Origin: Tomocerus qinae
Lineage: Eukaryota; Arthropoda; Collembola; Entomobryomorpha; Tomoceridae
Assembly: GCA_020055645.1 (NCBI GenBank)
Contig: CM034546.1
Span: 138,343,875-138,407,874, forward strand
Direction of reading: 5' to 3'
Length of the DNA stretch: 64,000 nucleotides
Part shown: positions 37,301 to 48,479 of the stretch, one piece after another
Layout: the number at the start of each line of letters is the position of its first letter
Position numbering within the stretch: position 1 is the stretch's first letter
Made by a program: the position numbers and the translations under genes
Notes under the pieces: model-generated
The model's database searches: none
The model's input: only the letters and a program-made list of their open reading frames with translations
Told to the model about the DNA's origin: nothing

Positions 37301-37584
37301 TGATTGAGGGGGCAGAACACCAACGCGATTGGAAAAACTATCTTGATGTGCATAAAGAGATTTTGCTATTGTTGAGAAAATTATATGAAGATTATGATGT
37401 ACGAATATCTAACCGCTGCTTCTTAGGGTACCAAACAGCAAGTAACCTTGCTGCTCCGAAGAAAGAGACTCTTAATTTGGAAAAAATGGCAAAGGAACAT
37501 TTGATGATCACTTTTGGTGCAGAAAGCCCAGAGTACCAAGAATGTGTCAAGTTCATTCCGGTTTCAGCTGTTGCTACATATTAA
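34303..37584 (+). CDS. SET/MYND (SMYD-like) lysine methyltransferase-type gene with one apparent frameshift
   Basis: Exons 34303-34917, 35054-35165 and 36552-37584 (about 586 aa if the frame is continuous). The MYND zinc finger opens exon 3: CDNC, CSKC, YYC, C, H, C in the expected spacing. It is followed by a SET core (FDHSCKPNA in place of the usual NHSC.PN) and a Cys-rich post-SET (CKCELC). Upstream, exon 1 has a segment with VEDPEG and ALLVIKNPFFKV that I associate with SET/TPR proteins of the SMYD group; this is from memory. SMYD proteins methylate histone or other lysines. Oddity: near 37141 the frame changes between KGTK and CVSYLEGNESKEKRQEIL; both sides match the family (KG..VC.SY), so one base seems missing. 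A 15-bp duplication repeats KCELC. It may be a pseudogene, or a sequencing error. Confidence 0.78.
35166..36551 (+). other. Large second intron of the SET/MYND gene
   Basis: 1386 bp. It contains an AT-rich patch of repeated AAAAATRTTC/CRAAAAT words (36080-36170). No nested gene was seen. Confidence 0.45.
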
Positions 37585-38289
37585 AATACAATATACATCG
37601 AATTATATATTATGTTATACATAATATTATAATAAAATGATAAATACATTAAATACATTGAACTATATTAAATTAATAGAATTAATTAAATGCTTTACAA
37701 ATATCAGTCATAAATTTAAAAATATTGCTAATATTGAGCTGTGTGCGTATTTAATGATAACTTTATATAAGACTTAGGGTTTAATTTCTCAATAATTAAT
37801 TTCAGATGTTCAAGTCTGTAGAATTATGCATCTTCACTTATTTTAAGTTTCCCCTTTACACATTCACTATTTCATTTGCCGTATTTGTTGGAATGCCTTT
37901 GTTCTTATCTGTAACGAAGTACTAATAAAGAAAAACTAGCAATAAAAGTATACATACAAACAAGGAATCTCTAAAAGTATAACCATTCTCATTACTAAGA
38001 CAATCCACTAGACACAAACACAACAAAATTAAATGAATTTGCCGTTATTTAATCAAAGGGATTTGGAATATGACGTGCAATTTAAAGAAAAACATTTCTT
38101 ACAAAACACAAGAGAATAAAATTTGCCATTTTCAAGGATTAAATGAATGCACGGATGCAGGATTGAAAGGACGAAAATATTAAGTAACATAAACCTAAAC
38201 CCAAAAACAAACAAATAGTTAGGAAAAACTGGCTAAGGTATACCCATCAAAAGTCCATATTTTCTGTTTGGCAAATAATGATTAATATT
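37585..38289. other. Intergenic flank after the SET/MYND gene
   Basis: AATAAA at about 37631 could end the SET/MYND transcript. The last nine bases (ATTAATATT, 38281-38289) are the target duplication of the next element. Nothing else was seen. Confidence 0.4.
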
Positions 38290-39205
38290 GGGAAAATAGG
38301 AATTTGTATGGCACACACATGACTTATGTATGGAAGAGCTACAAATAGATAGTGTGACTTTGTTAGACGGTTTATGACTTTGTATGGCAGCTTATGACTT
38401 TGTACGGCGACTTATGACTTTGCTGGAAATATTAGGTTAATTTAACACATGTAACATATTGGTATGTAATGTGAAAGATCATTAAAATAGTACTTTGTGT
38501 TAACTCCTGGAATAGTGACACTATTCAAACTGGCATGGCAACTCACCTTTCGCACAATCATAAAATATACTGTAAATTTGTCTTTAAATGTTTGTTGAAC
38601 TTCCAGAATCGTACGTCTTCAGTGTCAATGTCAATTTCCGTACATTTCTGTTGCACCCTTGCCTTCTGATCTTTATTTTCTTTTTTGCAACGTCACTTTC
38701 ATCAGTGTCACTGTCATTGTCCGTTTTGTACTCCAAACTTACAAATTAACTTGTCATGGCCATGGTACTTGTGTTCACTCACATGCAATTTGTAACGGAA
38801 TAAAGTAGGATAGGAAATATACATATTGGAAAAATACTGATAACATATTAATTAGAAGATAACGTTGAAGCCCAGAGCATTGATTTCAGCTTATACCCAC
38901 ATAACTAATTATCCATACTTTTCAATTACTTTCTTGCATTCTGCATGGCTGTGCAGTTTTCACTTGGGTCTTATCGTTATACAACATATTTTTAGACTTT
39001 AATAATTAATTTACCAACCTATGGTGATATATATATCGTGTATTAGTATACTATGCATCTTTATAAAAAAATATCGCCATACATAGTCATTATTTCCATA
39101 CAAACTCATTAGGTCAGTCTTAACATACCATACAAAGTCACACTAAATGTCAAAAAATCCCCCATACAAAAGTCATGTGTGTGCCATACAAATTAATTGG
39201 CACCC
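38290..39205 (-). mobile_element. Non-autonomous Mutator-like element (MULE), copy 1
   Basis: Terminal inverted repeats start GGG and share GTATGGCACACACATGACTT. A perfect 9-bp target duplication ATTAATATT flanks it (38281-38289, 39206-39214). GGG ends with 9-bp duplications are typical of MULEs. Inside (minus strand, about 38760-38540) is a decayed copy of the N-terminal coding region found in copy 2 (FVSLEYKTDND, TD.SD). The middle and end of a transposase are absent. Confidence 0.82.
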
Positions 39206-39581
39206 ATTAATATTTATGATTACATGATCAATGTGACGATTGAGAAAAATATATTTTTGATGGATACTTAAGAATTGCAAAATCAGAGAAATGATATCAG
39301 ACTCACTAGACTGGTGGTAGAACTAATTTATCGACAGAAAACAACAATGCACGGTTCTCATTTCTTACATGCACGGGTTTTCAATCTCATTGTTTTTTAG
39401 TCGTTGCAATATCGGTAATTGAATGAGACTATTTTCCAATCGACACATAAAATATCCAATTCGAATAACTAATCAAATATCAACTACCAAATTATGGGTT
39501 TTGCCTAAGATTGAAAACTGCTTTGAAGGTAGACAACTCTGTGTTAACGTTTATACTGTTTTATTGTATTGTAAGGACATT
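39206..39581 (-). other. 3' flank of the forkhead/bHLH gene
   Basis: Includes the minus-strand poly(A) signal AATAAA (TTTATT at 39560-39565), 17 bp beyond the stop. Otherwise featureless. Confidence 0.45.
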
Positions 39582-42500
39582 TTAAGAAAGTACTAATTCT
39601 AATGTATCAAGTTTACGATATTTTTCCAAAAGAAAGCGATTTTTCTGTTTGGCACTCGACTTTTGTTTGATAAGTTGCTTTTCCCAGTTTTCAAGTTGTT
39701 GGATATATTTTTTTGCTTGTTCCAGAATTCGGATTTTGCTGGAATATCTTGAGTCTTTGCAGATGTCAGGAATGAGTTTCCAGAGGCTCTGGAAACTGAT
39801 CCGTTGTTCCAGTCTTCTTTTGCTTTCATTGCCAAATTTCGCAGTCTTAGAGCTATTTCTTTTCTCTTTAGGAATTAAATTGTTGGTAACAGTGCATTCA
39901 TTTTTCATCATATTCTCAATGAAGGTCGCTATTCGCTCTACAAGATATTTCAGTCAGTTACCGATTAGAATTATTCGTTTGATAATTGAGGGGCAGTGTA
40001 TAAGAACCTGGTATCTCAAATTGATTTCAAATATCAATTAAAATTTTAAAATGTTTACTAACAAAACTAAAATGAAAACACCTTGGTTACCAATACTACC
40101 ACATTAGTTTCAAATTTTTAGTATGGAGATATCAGGTCCTTATATACGACCCTTCAATTATTTTAGGATATTACAAATGTTTTACTTTAAATACAACAAC
40201 AAAGAATTAACAGGTTGCTTGTATTAAATTATATCAGTAGAGGAAATATTTACCTGGATATGCCATGGATACTGCAATTTCATCCAAACGGAGTTTTTTT
40301 GCAATTTTCTCCGTCCAAAACCGAGCAGCAGTGCCTTTCTGTACTGTGTAAACGGTTTTCAAGAAATAGTTATCAATATTTTGGTCCGACAGTTGCCCAT
40401 GTCCAAAATCTTCTTGGTACTTAAGTTTAGTAAATGTTGGTAGAGACAAAATGCTTTGGAGTTCATCATGCAAGTTCGGTACATTCGCGTAGAATGGAAA
40501 GTTTTCCCTGTAAAACCGATATTTTGACACCATAAAATTTCAGGGGTAAAGTAGCATGACAAAAATTAATTTTTGACGAAAAAGGGCTATATACTCAAAT
40601 ACATTTATTAGACTTTTAATAAATGTATTTGAGTTTATAGTCCTTTTCGACCAAAATAATAATTTAATGAAATGAAAGGCTGGAGATACATAAAATCATT
40701 AGCACGAAGAGGATGGTTAAATTTTTAAACTGACGTGATGAAATTTTGGGCATCAGTGACTGTGACAAACAAACGACTGGAGTTCAAAATTGCCAAAATG
40801 CACATTTGGTTGTAAGACAGGGATGGTTGAGGCCAATCCTTCCGACTTTTCCGTATCATTGCAGAGCTCCTGTCACCTATTAAGTCTCTTGACTTGGAAA
40901 CAATTCTATCGGTTGTGGCGGAAATTTCTGCTGGATTTGTAGTCACCGTTTCGTAGTTTGGAGATGGGTTTTCTATTTCTGGGGTACTTCCAGAAAAACT
41001 GTCCCCACTTTGCACATCGTAGGCATTTTTCGAAATATTCGGTTTTCGTTTGGACATTTTATTGTCGATAACAGTGCATTCGTTTGTCATCAGATTCTCG
41101 ATAAACGTCGGTATTCGCTCTGTAAAATACGTCAATGTCAATCAGTTGCGAATTAAAAAGAATATAACCATTTGTTTGATAATTATAGTTGCTAAATAAA
41201 TATTCAGCGCTCATTGGAATATAGCAAATAAATGACTCTATTTCAAACAAATATTTAAAAGAGCGTGCAGTGCATTTTATATGTATGGGCATTTTTTTAT
41301 CAATATTGAATTAATTGTTCCATTAGTTGGCTTTTTGCGATATTTACCTGGATATGCCATCGATACTACATTTTCATCTAAACTGAGAGTTTTCGAAATT
41401 TTCTCTCCCCAAAACCGAGCAGCAGTTCCCTTCTGTACAGTATAAACCGTTTTTAGGAAATAATTGTCAATATTCTGGTCCAAAATTTGCCCATCGTAAA
41501 AATTTTCTTGGTATTTAAGTTTAGTAAATGTTGGTAGAGACAACACGCTTTGGATTTCATCATGTAATTTCGATAGATCTGTCGCGTAGAATGGGAAATT
41601 TTCACTGAAAACGTATAAAATAATGAATTAATATATTTTGACTCTATATAACATGCCTCGGTTGTAAAATGGCACTCAAAGAGAAATTTCCCTCACGCGA
41701 TGAAGTTTTGGGCTTCAGTGACAGTGACAAACAAACGACTGGAGTTCAAAATTGCTAAAATGCACATTTGGTTGTACGACAGTGATGGTTTAGGCCACTC
41801 GTGAGGATTTCTCAGTGCCCGCAAAGAATTTGTGTCATACGCTAGGCCCTGGTCTACAATTAATTTAGAAACCCTTTTATCCGTTGTGGGGGAAATTTGT
41901 GAGGTATGCATGGGCACCCGGGGCACCGTTTCACAATTTCGAAAAGAGTATTCTATTTGTTGGGTGTCTTCTGTTAAACTGTCTTCACTTTCCATGGCGT
42001 AGACACAATGTTCAATTTTCACAACATTTTCGGCAGTTTCCACAAAACTGAACATTTCTCCAAAATTTGTTTCTGTCACCAAATTTAAATGAAATATTGA
42101 ATGTAAAAAATTTCCTGAATCTATTGTAGCAAATTCTTATTATTTAGTATTATATAGTAAATATCTGTAAAGTGGTTTTTTTAGTACTGTTATTATTTGT
42201 CAATGTTTAAACTGTATTACCACTTGGTTGTTCTGAACCCAAATTGTCTCTGAAAACTTCGGATATTTTTCTTAGAACCGCTTCTTTAAAAATTACTAAT
42301 CGGTCTGTAAAGTTTAAGCAATGTAGTAATTAATTCAGCAGTAATTATTATTGAATTTTTATAGCACAAGTGTAGAACATCACAGTAATCGAAAATGGTG
42401 AAAATAAGACAACAAAATTCGTTTAGGTATTCTTCACGCTAAGGAGACTATTCAAATGTCAAATACAAATAACATTACCTGGAAAAGCCATGATGGGTTT

Positions 42501-44261
42501 TAAATCGTTTAACTTCTCTTCGAGAATTTTTAAATCTGCTATTAATTTTTCATCATTTTTCCGTATTTGATATATCTGCTGATTTAATCTTACTGACTGT
42601 GTGTAATTGTTCACTAATACTTTGGTAATATAGCTGCAGCGGTTTAGAGCGGTCCTGATTCCTTGTTTCCAAGTTTTGGCCCCAGTGAAACGTGAAGACC
42701 AGGTCGGAAAATTGTCTCTAAAAATGGCAGTCATTGAATATTTACAAAAATAAAACATGTTTTCAAATAATGTTTACTTACTGAACGAAATCAAAAACGT
42801 CGCCCAGGGGCACTTGCACTTTATCAGAGGTCAACATAGCCAAAAGACACAGTTGGCACTTAGAGAGTTGGAACTTTTCAAAAGACACCCCATAATTGCC
42901 ATTTAGAATCTTTTTCGCAAGATTTGTTTCGCTGTAGCTATGTTCAATACTTTCGCTGTCCTCCAAATCCTGCACTGATTCTTCAGGGTATTCTATAAAC
43001 TCATCAATTGATTCGTCTTCAAAATGGAAGTCGTGCCACGGTTCAAACTTAACTACTGTTTCTTGTTCAACAAACTGTAACAACGTTTTCGGTTGTATTG
43101 ATATTTCTTCGGACCTAATTTTATCATCACGGTACATGGAATTGATTTTCATAGATTGGAGCTCCGTCGAAGGATCCTGGTTGGATTCACAAATCATCGT
43201 TTCTTCGGTTATTGTTGAACTTCCGCCAATGTCATCTAGACTGATTCCGTTTTGAAGTTCTTTGTCATCACAGTCATTAATATCGACACAGTTTAATTCA
43301 TTTTCAAACGAATTTGGCAAAGACAAAATTTCAATACGGTCATCTCTTTTCATTTGAATCCGTGGACAAAAATCTAAAATTTTTACAACCAGACAGATAA
43401 TGACTGTGTAATGTAAAATGTAAATTTTAGCATATAGAATATGACAAATAGGGAAAAATAAATTATATCATATAACTAGGCTCCCAGCATTGTGGGACTA
43501 AAGTTTGAAAAGTAGGCATCCATAAAAAATTGACAGAATTAGAATTATTAGCAATTATTAAATAAATTAAATAAATCAGTGCAACATGTTTGATTAATTT
43601 CGAAATAAACTAATATTGTATAATCCAAGAGTGTAGTTCATTGTTTTTTGAAATATGCAATGCAATGCTTGCGCATTTTTCATTTGGGGTTGGGATCACC
43701 CTACCACACGTACAGACATATTATATAATATATATTTATATGTATATAGACAGGTAAATTTATTGCTTTATCAAGATATATATATATATATATTACATAT
43801 TTCCTCTAAAGATAATTAGGGAAATTAATGCAAAATATTATACCTCTGGTAAGAAACTTTCGGAGGGCTTCTGAATCATTATCATGGATTCCATTAGGAC
43901 TATTCAAAATCTTTATTTTTATTTCAAGTTTCTTTTGTTTGATGCTGTTTAGAATAAACTTCATACTAATCTGAAGTTGCTGGTCGTCATCCAAATTCTT
44001 CTTTTCGACGTTCTCCTGAATAAAATTCAGACTTGTCTGCAAATAACCTAAATCTTCTAAAATTTCTGTACAGCAACTAATACAGAAATTAAATACTTTC
44101 GAGCCACTAAGAGAAGTAACTTGAGATGGCGTAAGAAATTGTTTCATCACAGTTTTAGTAAATAATTCCATTTTGTCCGTGTCATGAACGTCACATTCGC
44201 AACAACAGATAATACAAACCTTGTGATTTAATTTCTTGGGTGGAAGTGGAACTTTGTCCAT
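39582..44261 (-). CDS. Multi-domain transcription factor candidate: ZAD-like, three forkhead-like domains, Myc-like bHLH-zipper
   Basis: Nine exons in transcript order: 43844-44261, 42782-43373, 42479-42717, 42221-42304, 41697-42114, 41348-41604, 40735-41119, 40254-40507, 39582-39937. All junctions keep phase; 1000 aa. N-terminus: VCIICC ... FCISCC, two CX2C pairs as in ZAD domains. Then three units, each SYNQMCILAIL..S (or QLCLLAMLTS), F(I/V), an intron, (E/D)NFP, and (I)..(L)SL, matching forkhead helix 1 to wing. Units 2 and 3 are nearly identical and carry about 20 extra residues before NYFLKT. C-terminus: ESKRRLEQRISFQSLWKLIP then a second helix and leucine-zipper heptads, like Myc. Canonical forkhead DNA contacts are changed. 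Probably a nuclear DNA-binding regulator; targets unknown. Start chosen at the only ATG (MDKVPLPPKK) before the ZAD. Confidence 0.8.
43672..43790 (-). mobile_element. Helitron-like fragment, copy G
   Basis: Matches the first 100 or so bases of the Helitron family in reverse orientation (ACACGTACAGACATAT, GACAGGTAAATTTATTG). It lies in intron 1 of the forkhead/bHLH gene. The 3' part is missing. Confidence 0.6.
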
Positions 44262-45334
44262 TATGTTTCGGTGGGTAGTGTGACACGGAAATAGGAATAT
44301 TACAAATGACCTATGACCTAACAATGATTTTAAAAGCGAATCCAGACTTGACAAATCCAGTCTATCTGTACCATAACCATAACAGAAGACAGATTCAGAT
44401 TCACATTCACAGTGTGAAGTAAACAGTTGTTTAAAAATGCCACAAACAATCGGCAGCAGTTTCTTTGCCGTAAATGAAATGAGATCACTGTTTTATTCCA
44501 ATGCCCCGTTTTTATTCCCTCAGGCTTTTGTGTGACGTGTCAACTGCTACTGCTATTTTTATCCAATCTTCAAGCTTCAACAAAATTATGATGAAAGGCA
44601 CACCTTTATTTTTTAATATTATACGATGATTACTTAATTTCGACTTTTCGAGAAAATTCGTAACTTATTATGTAAATTCGAAACTTTTTGAGTATGCACA
44701 TTCCAATCAAATATATAAGTATTTTAAGACAACAAATGAAAAATGGATAAATGCCATTGATTGTTCCAATCGAAAATCTGAATTCATCCGATTTCATCTG
44801 AATTCATCCGATTTCATCTGAATTCATCCGTTTTCATCTGAATTCATCCGGTTTCATCTGAATTCATCTGGTTTCATCCAATTTACATTGTAGGGTGTAT
44901 CTATCAATGTTTTAAACTGGGAAATTGCTTTTTATAATGGGAGAAGTCTATTTCTAGTTTTTACTTACCCTAATAAAAATAAAAATCGACCATTTGCGTT
45001 TCTAGTGTAAAATAGTTAAATACTACTTTCCGTGGAAGGAATTGATTGATCAGCAAGCACGTATCCACGTATCCAGAGGGGGCCCCGGCCACCTAAGTTT
45101 CCATAAAGACTATTTTTTTGTCTTAAAAGGTTAAAATTCCAAAAACTTTTCGCGCTTGGCGCGAACACGCCATACTTTTACCAATATATTTTGGCCGGCC
45201 CTCTAGGTCAAATTCCTGAATTTTCAAAAAAAATCGTAAATATTAAAACTCGAAACTGTTCGAATATATTTAAGTACGTACTTCATACGGTGATTTTGCC
45301 CATTTACGAACTAGGTATTCTTTACTCAATCTAC
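44262..45334. other. Intergenic region with a short tandem repeat
   Basis: 44780-44880 holds about five copies of a 20-bp unit (TTTCATCTGAATTCATCCGA). The part next to 44261 is the presumed upstream region of the minus-strand forkhead/bHLH gene. No other gene was seen. Confidence 0.45.
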
Positions 45335-45583
45335 CTTAAGATCAAGGTTGGTGGATATGGCAACACACTCTGCCACTAGTACTAGGTTAAGAGGTTAACT
45401 TATACTTGTTTGAAATATCACCCAAAACCACTAATGGGGATCAAAAGAGGGGTAACCATAGATACATTTAGAGATGTTTGTTTGGTTCCCCCGTAAGTGG
45501 TTTTGGGTGATATTTCAAACAAGTATAAGTTAACCTAGTACTAGTGGCAGAGAGTGTTACCATATCCACCAACCTTGCTTAAG
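45335..45583. mobile_element. Foldback element with about 90-bp inverted arms
   Basis: Left arm 45341-45437 and right arm 45488-45577 share AAGGTTGGTGGATATGG, CCACTAGTACTAGGTTAA, GAAATATCACCCAAAACCAC. Both borders carry CTTAAG (45335-45340, 45578-45583), which may be a TTAA-type target duplication. No coding capacity. Confidence 0.7.
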
Positions 45584-45878
45584 ACAATACCTTTTGAATA
45601 ATATGCATGCATGAGGTAAGGTGTTGTCATTGTCAGTGGCATAGTTGATTAAATCATACGTTCAGTGGCATTAAATGTTCATTCATCTACAACTCTGCTG
45701 TAATTCTCTTTCTACGAGTGACTTTGTGGTCGCGTCGTCGAAGTAAAAGTATTTAGCAATATATTAGCATTATAACGTTGGAAAGCTATTAAGTTTTTTA
45801 TTTTTGACAATTTTCAGACAAATTAACTTTAAATACACATCAGATATATACTAGCATAAATATTGCTAAGTGTATTTA

Positions 45879-48479
45879 TTACTGGTCTGGTTTGATGTTT
45901 TTCAATTTCTCAAACTCCGAGTAGGTGATGGTCTTTCCGGTTTTATTTTCAAATATATAATATGCGGATTTTTTGTCTACATATTCTCTGAGAGGATTTT
46001 TTCCAAAAGTGTCAATCCCTTCAAATTGCCAGTCAATCCGCCCAACAGCAAAGATGCGATGGAAGAATTCAGAGAAAGCACTTCCATGTTCCAAAAACTG
46101 ACAAAGTTGTTCATCTGCAAGGGTTCCATAGGGAAATTCCAAAACTAATTCTCTTGCACCAATATAAGTTCTGCCCATATCTCGGATTTCATAAAATGAA
46201 TAATCTTCCAAAACTAATTTATCAACGTTTAATTTTCGTGGACCTTTAGAACCTCTGACTTTGAAACCGCAGAGTTTAAGCCTTTTCACAGATTTGGGAA
46301 TGCAGTTTAAATTAATGGTAAATTGAATGTCTTCTCTATTTTCCATTTCCATAGACGTCAATTTTGGGCAATCTCGAAAATGTGAAATAGTAGGAATGTT
46401 ACAATCTTCACGAAAATGCAAATCCAAAAAGCGAAGATTTTGGAGTCTGACAGAACTGCTGGCGAAAACTGTTTCTGTCTTGATATGTTGAATTGAAAGA
46501 TTTTCTATTGACTGCGGCAAGACGGACAAATCAACATTGGACTTCCATAACTTGAGGTCCTTAATTTCCATATTTGTTTCTTCAATGAATGGTCTTTCGC
46601 TCATATCGAATTTGTTCACAGTCCATTTACATCTTTTCCAGTTCAACATTTGAATGTGCGGTGCTTCGAAATGTTCAAGGTGCACTGCTCCACTTAAATT
46701 CAATTCCAGTGCTGTCGACTTTACATTTCTGTAATCATATTCCAAATTAATTTTTTCTATCACAGACAAATCAAAGACTTCGTTGATACAGAGTTGGGAG
46801 AGTTTGTTTCCATCTCTGAAGAATGCCACATCGGCCAATTCTAATTCCCTGGGTTGAATTTTAATGTCTTCTGTGAGGGTGATGCTACAATTTGTTAGTT
46901 TTAGACTTTTGACACCCCGAAGGGCGGAGATTTGCACATTTATTAAACACGAAGGAGCATCGTATTCAATCTCCAATTTTGTGAATAACTGATTTTCTGG
47001 CTTAGCAATTGGGGACTTGGTGATCCATTGGCTAATATCAAAACACACGATCCAATTTCCAGCCCGGTCAACTAACTCCACGTTTTCTAGTTTAAGTTTT
47101 CTAATGTATTTCTGGTGGCGATCGAAGAAGGCGTTTAATTCGCCGACTGTCCAAGGACATTTATGGTCACTTCGGACCCTGAATGCATTAAACGAAATAG
47201 TTTCTTCATTGTGTGCAAATATGTCATAGAAACTGTCAAGAGTCCATTTGTCAGCATTTTTGTCATCTGTTTTCCACAAGTTAATTGTGGCAGTATTTTT
47301 AAAAATAGGCATTGCAATAGCATTCCATTCTTTGCAAATAAGGCGACAGGTCATGATGTCTTCAAGATTTAAGTGCCGAAGAGTGCATCTGATTACCTGG
47401 CGGAATTAACAATAAATTAATGCACGTGGAATTAACAATAAAAATCTGAAACAGAAATGAACCGCACGTACAGTAATAAATTGCTTTGTTTTTGCACAAA
47501 GTAAAAATAATAACTAATAATAAATAATATCATTATTAAGAATATTTTTACAGTTCCATGGAATACTAGCAAGTCACTTACTGGGCCAATCAGAAGCGGA
47601 TTTTTCTCCACCTCTTCAGTTTTACGTTGCAGTTGTAAGTCCTACAATGGAATGAAACGTTTTCTCATCTTACTCATCATTTATAGTACATGGCTATTCA
47701 GATTATATTTGGGTTTTGGATTTCAGATCAGACAATTTTGTTATTCTAATCAGAATCAATCCACCTACCACTAATGGCAGGCTATGAAGAAGCTTAATTG
47801 TTAAAGCTATTTTTAGTTGGGACCAAAAAAGGTAAAAAGCACTACAATTTTTTTAAAAGCAGTCCTTATTTACAAGTAAAGTGGAAGTAAGTAAATGGGG
47901 CACGCTGCTACATCAAAAAAGGCAAAAAACGGACTGCTTTTTAAAATCTTACTCCTACCTTTTTAATAAAAAAGGTAAAAAAGGTAAAAGGCAAAGAAGG
48001 TCCTTTTTTGTTCTCTGATTTGTAGTAATATGTCTGACTTACGAATTCCAGTTTCTCCCCCTCGGTAATGAGTCCTTTTTCCAATAGTTTTGTCGTAATG
48101 ATTTGTAAAAAATGGTTCTCATCCCAACCTGTCTCATTTAATACCAGCTCCATTTCTTTTAAGCATCTGATAGCCCAAAATATTTTTACAGCATTGTCAT
48201 CGCTCTTCATATTTTTCATTAATTTAAACAATTCAAATTGTTGATTCTTGAAAGTTGCTTCTGCTTCCTTAGAAAAAAATTAAAGCATTTCATGACTAAA
48301 AATTGTTCATTGTTATTAAATTACATTTAAAATTGTGCAAAATGGTTGTATGGAAAGAAACTTACAACTTTTAATTTCTGGATTTTCGTGATCCACCCAT
48401 TCTTATACCCATGGCTTAAAATAAGTGCTAACAATTTAGTTCGACAACTAATCCTGTTTCCATTGCCCAGATATTCCAT
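45879..48479 (-). CDS. F-box protein with leucine-rich C-terminal region
   Basis: Four exons: 48366-48479, 48043-48267, 47582-47641, 45879-47396, all phase 0, 638 aa. Start MEYLGNGNRI, after which the frame stays open through every junction. The F-box lies across exons 3 and 4 at residues about 126-165: NPLLIGP | VIRCTL, HLNLEDIMTCRLICKEWN. F-box proteins bind SKP1 in SCF ubiquitin ligases and hold a substrate. The remaining 470 residues have irregular LxxLxLxxC/N repeats (KLEIEYD, SLKLTNC, RLKLCGF), suggesting a diverged leucine-rich substrate-binding surface. The 113 residues before the F-box are helical and unassigned. The stop overlaps a minus-strand AATAAA (45875-45880). Intron 2 holds a MITE. 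Substrate unknown. Confidence 0.82.
47819..48017. mobile_element. Short MITE (about 199 bp) in intron 2 of the F-box gene
   Basis: Ends GGGACCAAAAAAGG and AGAGAACAAAAAAGG (read inward). The interior (AAGTGGAAGTAAGTAAATGGGG, GCTGCTACATCAAAAAAGGC) matches 52371-52572 in the opposite orientation. No coding capacity. Confidence 0.7.

Noticed and set aside
40087-40150. Possible mobile element shared with 49418-49483
   Set aside because: Only about 65 bp alike, with no ends or duplication visible; noted but not called.
45191-45379. 62-codon ORF overlapping the foldback left arm
   Set aside because: No family likeness; ends inside mobile DNA.
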